Positions 52,024 to 61,195 of a DNA stretch of 64,000 nt are shown one piece after another; position 1 is the stretch's first letter; every line of letters starts with the position of its first letter. The stretch is from Salinisphaera aquimarina (GTDB taxonomy: Bacteria; Pseudomonadota; Gammaproteobacteria; Nevskiales; Salinisphaeraceae): the NCBI RefSeq assembly GCF_042643355.1, contig NZ_JBHRSS010000003.1, forward strand, positions 372,001 through 436,000. The letters run 5' to 3'. The position numbers were made by a program, and so were the translations under genes. The notes beneath the pieces are model-generated. The model had not been told where the DNA came from. It saw nothing but the letters and a program-made list of their open reading frames with translations, and ran no database searches.

Positions 52024-52470
52024 TCAGCCGCGGAATCGATCCAGCATAGCGAGCAGGTGCTCGCGGTCGCCCGCATCCCAGGCACCCAGAAGCTGGTCTT
52101 CCATGGCCGTGACCGCCGAGCGCGCGCGTGTTTCCAGATCGCGCCCTTCGCGGGTCAGCGCCAGTACGATCGAACGGCCGTCATCCGGGTTTCGGGCGCG
52201 AGCCAGCAGACCGCTTTTCTTGAGCTTTGCGACCACGGCGACCATGTTCGACGGCGCCACGTCCAGGGCTTCGCTGAGTTGCTTGTGGGTGACCCGCTCG
52301 TTGTCGGCCAGCAGCGTCAGGATGGCGAACTCCACCGGCCGCAGCCCGAACGGTTCGCCGATGTGCCGAGAAAAGGCCTGTCGCATCGCGATATCGGCAC
52401 GTCGTAGCTGGTAACCGACAAGAGGCTTGAGCGAGGCCTGACTCAGGGATGCGTCACCGGTTTTTGCCAT
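52024..52470 (-). CDS. MarR-family regulator next to the ferulate genes
   Basis: About 148 residues from ATG 52470; ATG 52494 and 52515 are in frame and no ribosome site decides. The winged helix is at RVTHKQLSEALDVAPSNMVAVVAKLKKSGLLARARNPDDGRSIVL. It is convergent with ech-fcs. MarR regulators (for example FerC and FerR) use feruloyl-CoA or related CoA esters as inducers in other bacteria, so control of ech-fcs through the repeat at 49132-49148 is a reasonable proposal. Confidence 0.85.
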   Translation of the reverse strand: MAKTGDASLSQASLKPLVGYQLRRADIAMRQAFSRHIGEPFGLRPVEFAILTLLADNERVTHKQLSEALDVAPSNMVAVVAKLKKSGLLARARNPDDGRSIVLALTREGRDLETRARSAVTAMEDQLLGAWDAGDREHLLAMLDRFRG

Positions 52471-52674
52471 CGCTCTACACGCCGCCCTTGTCATGAACCG
52501 ATCGTGGGCTCGCATGCGACGCCGTGCCTGCGACGCAAGCCGCCGAGTCGACAGTAACCAGCCAGTTGCCGTGGAGCCCGTGAATCTCGCGTAGGCATCT
52601 TACACCTGCCGCGAAACACGCTCGGTCGGAGCCACCGGATTCAACGCCGACGCCTCAGCGGCGTCCATCACGCT

Positions 52675-53583
52675 TCAATAAACGTCCAGGTCGTCCGCCA
52701 GTACCACCCGGCCGTGGTAATCGGCCCTCACCTCGTCCAGCGTCGAGCGCTCGTCGGCGCCGTAGAACAGGTTGTGCACCAGCACCAGCAGTTTCGGCTT
52801 TGCCGCATTGGCGATGCGGGCGACGTCACTGCTGGTGGTATGCGCGGCGTGGTGATAGTCCTGCCAGAACGGCGGCAGTTTCGACAATCCCTGCTCGCTG
52901 ATCGCCTCGTGGATCAGGATGTCCGCGCCCTCGGCCTGTTGCGCCACGTCCGGGTCGTAGGTGGTATCGCCCGAGATCACGATGGTTTTGTCGGGAGTGA
53001 CAATCTTGTAGCCGAAGGCGTGCGCCAACGAGCCGTGCTTGACCGGGAACGCATCGATACGAATGCCCGGCTTGTCGAGAACGGTGCCGCCCGACGAGAT
53101 TTCCGTCACCTGCGCCTTGTAGCCCTGCTTGTCCTTGATCGGCTGATTGCCGCTGAAACGCGCCTTGAGATCGGGCGCCAGCATCTCGTACACGCCGTCG
53201 CTCATCTGCTGGGTACCCGGCGGGCCGTAGACATGCGCGCGTGCCTTGCGTCGCCACCAGTAGGTCGCCAGAAATTCGGGATAATCGAGAATATGGTCGC
53301 TGTGCAGATGGGTGAAGAACAGGTAGCGGATCCTGGTGGGATCGAGCGCTGCGATACCCATGTCCTGGTCGGCCTTGATCGCGTTCTGTACCGCACCGCC
53401 GCCGAGATCGAAGACATAGGCCTCGCCGTCGTGCACCACAGCGAAACTCTGGCCGGCGCGGTCGGCGTCCGGCACCGGGGTGCCGGTGCCCAGCATCACG
53501 ACCTGGGTCTGGGCCCAGGCCGGCATGGCGCCGGCGAGCACGAGCAGGCACAGCGCTGCGCGGAACAGATTGATCACTTTCAT
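52675..53583 (-). CDS. Exported MBL-fold metallo-hydrolase
   Basis: 302 residues with a signal peptide ending near AWAQ. The metal motif is FFTHLHSDHILDYP (HxHxDH), with later VKHGSLAHAFGY, ISGDTTYDPD and a late LVHNLFYG block. This arrangement is that of the RNase Z/arylsulfatase-like exported MBL hydrolases. Substrate unknown. It lies between the ferulate MarR gene and the amidohydrolase cassette and shows no close coupling. Confidence 0.85.
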   Translation of the reverse strand: MKVINLFRAALCLLVLAGAMPAWAQTQVVMLGTGTPVPDADRAGQSFAVVHDGEAYVFDLGGGAVQNAIKADQDMGIAALDPTRIRYLFFTHLHSDHILDYPEFLATYWWRRKARAHVYGPPGTQQMSDGVYEMLAPDLKARFSGNQPIKDKQGYKAQVTEISSGGTVLDKPGIRIDAFPVKHGSLAHAFGYKIVTPDKTIVISGDTTYDPDVAQQAEGADILIHEAISEQGLSKLPPFWQDYHHAAHTTSSDVARIANAAKPKLLVLVHNLFYGADERSTLDEVRADYHGRVVLADDLDVY

Positions 53584-53676
53584 CTATACCCTCTCAAGAA
53601 TAAGAATCCGCGCCGCCGCCCGTGTCGTCGGCCGTATATCCAATCCGGGACGCCCGCATCCGCCGGTTAGCACGAC

Positions 53677-54936
53677 CTAGCCGGTCGCAGCCTGCGGCTG
53701 TTCCTCCCGGAGCTTGCTGAACAGCCGCTTGGCGTTCTCACCGAGGATATTACGCTTGGCGGTTTCGCTCAGAAACGGCAGGTTCGCGATGCGCGCGGGG
53801 GTGTCGAAATCCCAGTGCGGCCAGTCCGAGGAATACAGCAGCTGGGTTTCGGCGTTGAGCGCGGTGAACGTCGACTCGAGCAGCTTCATGTCGGTGGCTT
53901 CCAGCGGCTGCGAGGTGTAGTACATCTCGCGCATGTATTCGCTGGGCAGCTTGGTCAGCTGCGGTGCATCGGACTGGCGCATGAGGTATTCATGATCCAG
54001 GCGCTGCATCATGAACGGCATCCAGGCCAGCCCCGATTCGATCCAGATCACGTCGAGATTCGGGAAGCGCTCGGGCATTGCGTTCATGACCCAGTTGGTC
54101 AGATGGATCATGTTGCAGGTGACGAAGGACAGCGCGTGCACCGAGATGAACCGGTTCATTGCCTGGGCCACGTTGTAGTCGGGCCCGGCGTGGAAACCGA
54201 GCGGCAGGCCCAGCCGCTCCAGTTCCTTGTACACCTGCACGTACTGCGGCTCGAACACCGCTTCGTCGCGCTGGCTGGTGACCAGAAAGCCGACCACCTG
54301 GGGATGATCGGCATAGCGGCGAATCGTGTCCATGCAGGCATCGGCGTCGGAGAACGGCAGCGCGAGCATGGTCTTGATACGCGGCTCGAAGTGCAGCACG
54401 CGCTCGACGAACCACCGGTTGTAGGCCTTGATCAGCTGGGTCTGGATCGTCTTGGACGGATGCAGCCCGATCTCCAGCATCGGCTGGGGGAACACGATCT
54501 GCACGTCGAGCCCGAGCGAATCCATGACCCGGCGCACGAGAGTGATATCGCGCGGCGCGCCGTCGTCGGGCACGTCCTCGGCGAGCTCCGCCTGATGCGG
54601 AATACGCCCGGCCACGTCCTGCTGGGTCAGGCCCGGCGGATGATTGGATAACGCCACGTTGCCGGCGTTGGGCCAGTTCTTCGACATCGCCTTGCCGTTG
54701 TAGCGCAGCACCGGGTCCTCGATGTATTCGAGAATCTCGTCCCAGTTGTCGAGTTCGACGTGATGGGCATCGATATCGGCGATGTAGTAGTCGTCGAGGT
54801 GGTAGCGCTTCACGTCGGCACGGGCGTTGGCGAGGATATCGCGCGTGTCGGTACGGGTGGTGATTTCCTGCACGTCCAGCGGCTTCGCCTGGCGTGCGTT
54901 TTCCGCGTGGTCGTTCCTGTTCGGGGCATCAGCCAT
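53677..54936 (-). CDS. Amidohydrolase_2 family protein
   Basis: 419 residues of the PF04909 family. IADIDAHHVEL near residue 54 is a variant of the N-terminal metal motif (DxH). LGFHAGPDYNVAQA, MIHLTNWVMNAMPERFPNLDVIWIESGLAWMPFMMQRLDHEY and LLYSSDWPHWDFD are typical late landmarks. Relatives include amino-carboxymuconate decarboxylases and ring hydrolases. It is the last gene of a three-gene minus-strand cassette (Rieske, small protein, amidohydrolase). Substrate unknown; placement in aromatic catabolism favours an aromatic acid. Confidence 0.88.
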   Translation of the reverse strand: MADAPNRNDHAENARQAKPLDVQEITTRTDTRDILANARADVKRYHLDDYYIADIDAHHVELDNWDEILEYIEDPVLRYNGKAMSKNWPNAGNVALSNHPPGLTQQDVAGRIPHQAELAEDVPDDGAPRDITLVRRVMDSLGLDVQIVFPQPMLEIGLHPSKTIQTQLIKAYNRWFVERVLHFEPRIKTMLALPFSDADACMDTIRRYADHPQVVGFLVTSQRDEAVFEPQYVQVYKELERLGLPLGFHAGPDYNVAQAMNRFISVHALSFVTCNMIHLTNWVMNAMPERFPNLDVIWIESGLAWMPFMMQRLDHEYLMRQSDAPQLTKLPSEYMREMYYTSQPLEATDMKLLESTFTALNAETQLLYSSDWPHWDFDTPARIANLPFLSETAKRNILGENAKRLFSKLREEQPQAATG

Positions 54937-54962
54937 GGGTGTTCTCCTCTCGGCCGCAGTCT

Positions 54963-55283
54963 TCAGCTGCGGCGCAGTTTTGATTGCCAGAGCGCCAGAT
55001 CGAAGGTGTTGAGATCCTGCGACTGCATCAGCGCGCTGATCGCGCTCACCGCTTCGGTGGTGGATACGCCGTCGCCGCAGGGCATGAACGCCTCGCCCTG
55101 CTCGGTCACGGTGGCGGCATACAGATGCACGGCCACGTTCATCAACGCTTCGACGCGCGCCGGGCTGAGATCATGGGCGGCGCCGTCCAGACCCACGCCC
55201 TCGGTGGCGGCCACCAGGCGATCGATCAACGGTTCGACATCGGCCGCGATCGCCCGGCTTTGACGATCGGCGCCGTCAGACAT
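54963..55283 (-). CDS. Hypothetical small protein of the Rieske-amidohydrolase cassette
   Basis: 106 residues, acidic and mostly helical (VEPLIDRLVAATEGVGLDGAAHDL, VEALMNVAVHLYAATVTEQGEAF). No family recognised. Its start overlaps the Rieske gene by 8 bp and it is followed 26 bp later by the amidohydrolase, so it is co-translated with both. It may be an assembly or small subunit of the complex. Confidence 0.72.
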   Translation of the reverse strand: MSDGADRQSRAIAADVEPLIDRLVAATEGVGLDGAAHDLSPARVEALMNVAVHLYAATVTEQGEAFMPCGDGVSTTEAVSAISALMQSQDLNTFDLALWQSKLRRS

Positions 55284-55674
55284 GGATATACACGTCGCCG
55301 TCGGCGGTCTCCTCGACCGGCACCGGCCGCAGGCCGATGCTTTTCTTGCCGGCGTGGCGGCCGGTCTTGAGGCTGTATTCGTAGCCGTGCCACGGACAGG
55401 CGATATGCATGTCGGATTCGTCGAACTCCGAGCCGCCGAGCTGGCCCGCTTCGTTGAGCTTTTCGCGCACCGCGGGCACGATCAGCCCCTGACAGATCGG
55501 CCCGCCCATATGGGCACAGCGATTCTCGTAGGCCACGAGCCGCCCGTCGACGCGAAACACGCCCACGGTCTTGTCACCCGCGTCGACCACCAGCCGGCCG
55601 TGCTCGGGGATATCGGCACTCGCGCCGACCCGCCAGGCCTGCTTGTCCGGCGCGGACGTTGCACTTTCACTCAT
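55276..55674 (-). CDS. Rieske [2Fe-2S] ferredoxin-like protein
   Basis: 132 residues from ATG 55674 (GAGGAG upstream). The Rieske cluster ligands are in RCAHMGGPICQG (CxH) and CPWHGYEY (CxxH). The protein is a stand-alone Rieske, of the kind that feeds electrons to a ring-hydroxylating enzyme. No oxygenase partner is in the cassette, which is unusual. It heads the three-gene unit. Confidence 0.9.
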   Translation of the reverse strand: MSESATSAPDKQAWRVGASADIPEHGRLVVDAGDKTVGVFRVDGRLVAYENRCAHMGGPICQGLIVPAVREKLNEAGQLGGSEFDESDMHIACPWHGYEYSLKTGRHAGKKSIGLRPVPVEETADGDVYIHV

Positions 55675-55818
55675 GGATACTGCTCCTCGATGGCGAACGT
55701 TCGGCGCTCGAACCACGACGCGCACCCGTTCCTGTTTATCTACGCACCATGACCCCACCGACCAGGCCGGTAAAGAACTTTTTCGGACAGGCGCCTGACC
55801 CAATCGCTCAGGTCGACT

Positions 55819-56730
55819 TTAGTCGCAGGTCGTCCCCTGAGCGGCCGTTTTCAGCAGCTGTTCGCAGAATCGGCGCACGGCCGCGCCGGGCTCGACGTCG
55901 GCTTTTCGGATAAGCACCAGCTCGGCGTCGATGGGCGCGAGGTCGGTGATCGGATGACGCTGTAGCTGCGGATCGGCGAGCGCGGTGTTCTCAGCCGCGT
56001 TCTCGGCGATCAGGGCCACGCCCAGGCCCTCGCGCACCAGCGCATGCAGAATCGGCACGTCCGAACATTCGGCCACCACCTCCGGCGTCAGGCCCTGCAC
56101 ATAGAACGCATCCAGCAGGCGCTCGAAAGAGCCGAAGCGGCTGTTGCGATGAAGCAGGATCAGCGGCCGTTGAGCGAGCGTGGCCAGATCGACACGCCCG
56201 TCCAGCCCGCTGTCACGCGGCGCGAGCGCGACATAGTGCAGCGGCGCCAGCGCCTGGGCCTGCAGTCCCGGCGTTTCGATCGGGCGCGGCACCACCGCGA
56301 CATCGAGCGTGCGCGAATCCACCATCGCCTGCAGGGTGTGTGGCTCGCCCTGCCAGCAGACGAAGCGCAGGTCGGCGTGATCGGCATTGAGTCGCGCAAT
56401 CGCACGCGCCACCGGCTCGATGCCGCCGGCAGTGGTGCCCACGCGTATCGGGCCGCTGGTGCCAGCGGCCAGCGCCTGCATCCTGGCGTCGATATCGTCG
56501 GCCAGCTGCAGCAGCTCGCAGGCATGGACATAGAGATAACGCCCCTCCTCGCGCAGATGCAGCCGATGATTGATGCGTTCGAAAAGTTCCACGCCCCACT
56601 CGGCCTCGAGCTGGCGAATCTGCTTGCTCAACGGCGGCTGGGCCACGTGCAGCGCCTGGGCCGCGGCCGCGATCGTGCCGTGTTCGACGACGGCCTTGAA
56701 GTAGCGCAGCGGGCGCAGTTTCACGTCCAT
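55819..56730 (-). CDS. LysR-family regulator
   Basis: 303 residues. The N-terminal helix-turn-helix (LRYFKAVVEHGTIAAAAQALHVAQPPLSKQIRQLEAEWG) and effector domain (VGTTAGGIEPVARAIARL) are classical LysR. It lies 77 bp after vdh on the same strand and upstream of the Rieske cassette, so either could be its target. The inducer is unknown. Confidence 0.9.
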   Translation of the reverse strand: MDVKLRPLRYFKAVVEHGTIAAAAQALHVAQPPLSKQIRQLEAEWGVELFERINHRLHLREEGRYLYVHACELLQLADDIDARMQALAAGTSGPIRVGTTAGGIEPVARAIARLNADHADLRFVCWQGEPHTLQAMVDSRTLDVAVVPRPIETPGLQAQALAPLHYVALAPRDSGLDGRVDLATLAQRPLILLHRNSRFGSFERLLDAFYVQGLTPEVVAECSDVPILHALVREGLGVALIAENAAENTALADPQLQRHPITDLAPIDAELVLIRKADVEPGAAVRRFCEQLLKTAAQGTTCD

Positions 56731-56807
56731 GCAAGACTCCCGCGAAGGAACCGGAGCCGGCCGCCGGCATCACTCCGCATCACAACGACAGGCCGGCACC
56801 GAACGTC

Positions 56808-58259
56808 CTAGATCGGGTAATGGCGTTCGCCGGTCTGTAGCGTCATCCAGCGCAGGTCGGTGAATTCGGCGATGCCGGCCTGGCCACCGAAGCGCCCGTA
56901 ACCGCTGGCCTTGACTCCGCCGAACGGCATCTGGGCCTCGTCGTGGACGGTCGGACCGTTGACATGACAGATGCCGGAACGAATCCGCTTGGCCACCCGC
57001 AGGCCGCGCGATCCATCGCCGGAAAACACCGCACCCGAAAGGCCATATTCGGTATCGTTGGCCACGCGCACCGCCTCATCCTCGGTAGGCACACGCATCA
57101 CCGCGACGACCGGGCCGAACGACTCCTCGTGATAGAGCCGCATCTCGGGGGTTACCCCGTCGACGACCGTGGGCTGCATGATGACGGTGTCGGCGGGCCC
57201 GCCCGAGGCAATGGTCGCGCCCTTGTCCCTGGCGTCGGCAATCAGCGCGTTGAGATGCACGCGGGCCGGCTCGCCGATGAGCGTACCCAGCGGGGTGTCG
57301 TCGTGCTGCGGATCGCCTGCCTTGAGGCTGGAGGCCTTGTGCGCGAGTTTTTCCACGAACGCATCCGCCACGCTGTCCATGACCACCAGCCGCTCGGTGG
57401 ACATGCAGATCTGGCCTTGATGAAAGAAGGCGCCGAAGGCCGCCGCGGCGACGGCCGCATCCAGGTCGGCGTCGTCGAGCACCACGAACGGCGCCTTGCC
57501 GCCGAGTTCCAGCAGCGCGGGCTTGAGCTGGCGTGCCGCGGTCTCGGCAATGATCCGCCCGACCGAGGTGGAGCCGGTGAAATTCACCCGCCGTACCGCC
57601 GGATGCTCGATCAGCGCCTTGACCACCGCCGGTGCATCGTCCGGCGCGTTGGTGACCACGTTGACCACGCCATCCGCCAGGCCAGCCGCGGTCAGCGCTT
57701 CGACGATCAGGTGATGCACGGCCGGGCATTGCTCGGAGGCCTTGAGCACCACCGTGTTGCCGCAGGCCAGCGCGGTGGCGAGCGCACGCGTGCCCAGGAT
57801 CACCGGCGCGTTCCAGGGCGCGATGCCGAGCACAACGCCGCAGGGCACGCGTACCGACATGGCGAGGTTGTCGGGCACCTCGGTCGGGATCACCTGCCCG
57901 GTGACCTGGGTCGTGAGCGACGCCGCCTCGCGCAACATGCCGGCGGCGACATGCACGTTGAAGCCGGCCCAGCCGGGGGTGGCACCGGTCTCGGCCACCA
58001 TGTGGGCGGTGAACTGTTCGGCGCGTGCCTCCAGCTCGTCGGCAGCGGCGAGCAATTGCGCCCGGCGCGCGTGCGGGCCGACGCGCGACCATGCCTCGAA
58101 CGCGGCATCCGCGGCCTCGACCGCCGCCTGTGCGTCCGCCACGCTCGCCGCGGCCGCCCGGGTAACGACCTCGCCCGACGCCGGATTGCGGCGCTTGAAC
58201 GTTGCGTTATCGCTTGCGGGCTGCGATTTCCCGCCGATCAGCAGATTGATTTCATGCAT
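56808..58259 (-). CDS. vdh: Vanillin dehydrogenase (aromatic aldehyde dehydrogenase)
   Basis: 483 residues from ATG 58259 (GAGGAGA upstream). The catalytic residues are E251 (LELGGKAP) and C285 (QGQICMSTERLVV), and APWNAPVILGTRALA matches the Vdh/salicylaldehyde dehydrogenase group. It oxidises vanillin to vanillate with NAD in the cytoplasm, completing the path from Ech/Fcs. The gene is divergent from the PcaR-like regulator and away from ech by 7 kb, so it may be controlled separately. Confidence 0.9.
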   Translation of the reverse strand: MHEINLLIGGKSQPASDNATFKRRNPASGEVVTRAAAASVADAQAAVEAADAAFEAWSRVGPHARRAQLLAAADELEARAEQFTAHMVAETGATPGWAGFNVHVAAGMLREAASLTTQVTGQVIPTEVPDNLAMSVRVPCGVVLGIAPWNAPVILGTRALATALACGNTVVLKASEQCPAVHHLIVEALTAAGLADGVVNVVTNAPDDAPAVVKALIEHPAVRRVNFTGSTSVGRIIAETAARQLKPALLELGGKAPFVVLDDADLDAAVAAAAFGAFFHQGQICMSTERLVVMDSVADAFVEKLAHKASSLKAGDPQHDDTPLGTLIGEPARVHLNALIADARDKGATIASGGPADTVIMQPTVVDGVTPEMRLYHEESFGPVVAVMRVPTEDEAVRVANDTEYGLSGAVFSGDGSRGLRVAKRIRSGICHVNGPTVHDEAQMPFGGVKASGYGRFGGQAGIAEFTDLRWMTLQTGERHYPI

Positions 58260-58600
58260 GCCTGTCTCCTCGAAGTGCCTGAGGGCGTCCCGCGGATCCT
58301 CAATGCCCGCGGCGTGACCTGTTGTTTTATCGCACATGCCTCTTTGGCGGCGCGTGCCCGAGATGAACCCGGCAGAAGTTCGCACAGCGGCCATTGGCGC
58401 GCAAGACGTACAATGGCCGTATTCAACACACTGCATCGAACGTCAATGCCCCGTACCCGTGCGTGGCCGTCCTGCCCGACGGTACATCGCTTTCATGCAT
58501 GTCATCACCGTCGAACGCGCCCCGGTCGGCGGCGATGGACGGCGCGCAGGCGTTGCTACACTCAAGCGACTGACCAGTCCGTCCACCGGATGCGAACACC
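58260..58600. other. Divergent promoter region between vdh and the IclR gene
   Basis: 341 bp without a supported gene. The short open frames here have no ribosome site or family match. A regulatory role for both neighbours is expected from position. Confidence 0.45.
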
Positions 58601-59398
58601 ATGAGCAACCGCCCCGACGACAGCGCCCCGGCCCTGGCCCCCGACCATCGCGATTTCGTCACCGCATTGGCCAGCGGTCTTGAAGTCATCCGCGCCTTCG
58701 ACGCCGACCACTCGAGCATGACGCTCAGCGAGGTCGCCGCGCGTACCGGAATGAATCGTGCCAAGGCGCGGCGTTTTCTGCTTACCCTGCACGGGCTGGG
58801 GTATCTTCGCCGTCACAATCGTCATTTCGAGCTGGCGCCGAAGACGTTGCAGCTGGGCTACGCCTATCTGTCCGCCAATGGTTATCAGTCGGTGATCCGG
58901 CAGCATCTGGAGCACGTCACCGAAGTCACCGGCGAGTCCTCGTCGATGGGCGTACTCGATGGCGCGGATGTCATCTACGTCGCCCGCTCGGCCGCGCCGC
59001 ACCGGCTGATGACGATCGCCTTGTCGATCGGCTCGCGCCTGCCGGCGGTGGCCACATCGATGGGACGCATGCTGCTCGCTTCGATGGACGAGGCCGCGCT
59101 GGATGACCTGCTCGACGACACGCCGCTGGTCGCGCATACCCAGAATACGGTGACCGATCCGATCCGCCTGCGCGCCCTGCTCGACGCGACCCGCGAACAG
59201 GGTTATTGCATCGTCGACCAGGAACTGGAATCGGGACTGCGCTCGCTTGCAGTACCGGTACGCAGCCGCAACGGCCGGCTGCTGGGCGCGCTCAATGTCA
59301 GCACCAACGCGGCCCGGGTGGAGCGGGCGGTGCTCGAAAACGAGTTTCTGCCGCTGCTGCTGGAAGCCAGCCGCCAGATCGAGTCCCAGGTCGACTGA
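58601..59398 (+). CDS. IclR-family regulator, PcaR/PcaU-like
   Basis: 265 residues. An N-terminal helix-turn-helix (MTLSEVAARTGMNRAKARRFLLTLHGLGYLRRHNRHFEL) is followed by an IclR effector domain (GVLDGADVIYVARSAAPHR, GRMLLASM, GLRSLAVPVRSRNGRLLGALNVS). The sequence is of the PcaR group, which responds to beta-ketoadipate. It is directly upstream of pcaB and probably activates the pca genes in this window. Confidence 0.9.
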   Translation: MSNRPDDSAPALAPDHRDFVTALASGLEVIRAFDADHSSMTLSEVAARTGMNRAKARRFLLTLHGLGYLRRHNRHFELAPKTLQLGYAYLSANGYQSVIRQHLEHVTEVTGESSSMGVLDGADVIYVARSAAPHRLMTIALSIGSRLPAVATSMGRMLLASMDEAALDDLLDDTPLVAHTQNTVTDPIRLRALLDATREQGYCIVDQELESGLRSLAVPVRSRNGRLLGALNVSTNAARVERAVLENEFLPLLLEASRQIESQVD

Positions 59399-59478
59399 CG
59401 CACGCGGCCGTGACCGCCCAGCACCGCGTATCGACCCTCCACATCAAGACAACGCCAGCCCTTGCCGGGAGTGTTCCC

Positions 59479-60816
59479 ATGTACGACCTGTTCCTTCGCC
59501 AGCCTTTCATGAGTACTGCCGGCGTCGCGGCCTGCGACGCCGGCGCGATCGTGGCGGCCATGTGCCGCTTTGAACTGGCCCTGGCCCGGGTCGAAGAGGA
59601 GGCCGGCCATCTGCCGGCGGGCAGCGCCGACGCAATCGCCAGCCACATCCAGGCCGATGCCTTCGATATCTCCGATCTGGCCGCCGGCACCGCGGATGGT
59701 GGCAACGTCGCCATCGTCTTCGTCAAACAGGCCAAAGCGCTGCTGCCCCAGCCGCTCAAGCAGGCCCTGCACAAGGGCGCCACCAGTCAGGACGTGGTGG
59801 ATACCGCGCTCATGCTGGTGCTCAAGCCACGGCTTGCGCATTGCCTGCAACAACTGGGCGACGCCATCGATGGCGGCACGACCTTGATGGATGCGCACGC
59901 ACGCACGCCGATGATCGGACGCACGCTCACCCAACAGGCCTTGCCGATCACCTTCGGCGCCAAGGTAGCGCAGTGGCTGGCCGGGCTGATGCAGGCCGAG
60001 ACGCGCCTGGCCGATGTCGTGGCACGCGGGTTGTACGTCCAGTTCGGCGGGCCCGTGGGCACCCATCACGGCCTCGCCGACGACGGCATGACCTTGATGG
60101 CCGCACTGGCTGACGAACTCGATCTCGCCTGCCCGCTGCTGCCCTGGCACACCGACCGACAGCCGATCCTGGCATTGCTGGACGCAGTCGGCGCAGTGGC
60201 CGTGGCGGCAGAAAAGATCGCCACCGACATCGCCTTCATGGCCCAGACCGAGGTCGGCGAGGCCAGCGAGCCGGCCGCCACCGGCGCCGGCGGTTCGTCG
60301 TCAATGCCGCACAAGCAGAACCCGGTCGGCAGCACGCGTATCCGGGCCGCCGCCCGCCAGATTCATGCCGCGGTCGGGCTGGTGCATACCACCGCCGCGC
60401 AGGTACACGAGCGCGCCTTTGGCGAGTGGCACGCCGAATGGGCGCCCACGGTCGACGCCGTGCTGTTGCTCGAAGGCGCGCTGGAAACACTGGTGCCGTT
60501 GATCACTGATCTGCAGGTCGATCCGCAAGCGATGCGGACGAATCTGGCGCGCACCGGGGGCGCGAATCTGGCCGCTCCCGCGGTAGCACTACTCGCCGAG
60601 GTCATGGATCGAGAACACGCCCAGGCTCTGGCCGCCCGGGCCAGCGACAGAGCACGCCGCGACGGGCTCGATTTCGCCGATGCCTTGCTGGATATACCGG
60701 AAATCGCCGAGGCGATCGACGGTGCTCACCTGCGTGCCGCCGTCGATCCGGGCGCCTACGTGGGCACGAGCGCCGCCCAGATCGCGCGGATTCATGCGGC
60801 GTTGGAACAGAGCTAG
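59479..60816 (+). CDS. pcaB: 3-Carboxy-cis,cis-muconate cycloisomerase
   Basis: 445 residues from ATG 59479. It is a fumarase/argininosuccinase-superfamily protein: GATSQDVVDTA, QALPITFGAKVAQW, and the flexible signature loop GGSSSMPHKQNP at about 271-282. It lactonises 3-carboxy-cis,cis-muconate to 4-carboxymuconolactone in the beta-ketoadipate route. The next pca genes (pcaF, pcaD-pcaC) follow; the gap of 379 bp before pcaF is unusually long. Confidence 0.93.
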   Translation: MYDLFLRQPFMSTAGVAACDAGAIVAAMCRFELALARVEEEAGHLPAGSADAIASHIQADAFDISDLAAGTADGGNVAIVFVKQAKALLPQPLKQALHKGATSQDVVDTALMLVLKPRLAHCLQQLGDAIDGGTTLMDAHARTPMIGRTLTQQALPITFGAKVAQWLAGLMQAETRLADVVARGLYVQFGGPVGTHHGLADDGMTLMAALADELDLACPLLPWHTDRQPILALLDAVGAVAVAAEKIATDIAFMAQTEVGEASEPAATGAGGSSSMPHKQNPVGSTRIRAAARQIHAAVGLVHTTAAQVHERAFGEWHAEWAPTVDAVLLLEGALETLVPLITDLQVDPQAMRTNLARTGGANLAAPAVALLAEVMDREHAQALAARASDRARRDGLDFADALLDIPEIAEAIDGAHLRAAVDPGAYVGTSAAQIARIHAALEQS

Positions 60817-61195
60817 CGGTATTCGGCCCACTTCACCCTGCGACAGCGCGGTGCCAACAATCACTGGCTTGATTGACGCTCGGTATCCGCCAGCTTAGTT
60901 TATTCGCCCTGCAAACTTAAATCCGTCATGCGAGAAGACATCTCGGGACCAGCGATCCGATGGCGGTCATCGATGGCTTCACGCCTGTGCGCCGTTTGTC
61001 GCCAGCGCCAGATCATTCGCCCGAAGAATCGCGATTTGACGCTGATCCGGATGACGTCGGAGCTGATCTTCGCCCGGAGCTGCCATAGACGACGACGTGG
61101 TTACAGCCACCCCTGATGTGCCGGACGGCAACCCACTGAATGCACTGCGCGCGTTACAGGCGTGCACCGAAAAACACCACAGCGAGGCCTGAACC
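60817..61195. other. Gap between pcaB and pcaF; possible frameshifted small ORF
   Basis: 379 bp. ATG 60960 opens 42 codons (MAVIDGFTPVRRLSPAPDHS...) ending at TAG 61086; the next frame is open to TGA 61190-61192 and reads on as VTATPDVPDGNPLNALRALQ. A missing base near 61070-61090 would give one frame of about 78 codons. No family is recognised, so this is not called as a gene. Confidence 0.35.

Noticed and set aside
56943..58604. A 553-codon plus-strand frame opposite vdh
   Set aside because: No recognisable motifs, and the minus-strand aldehyde dehydrogenase is complete.
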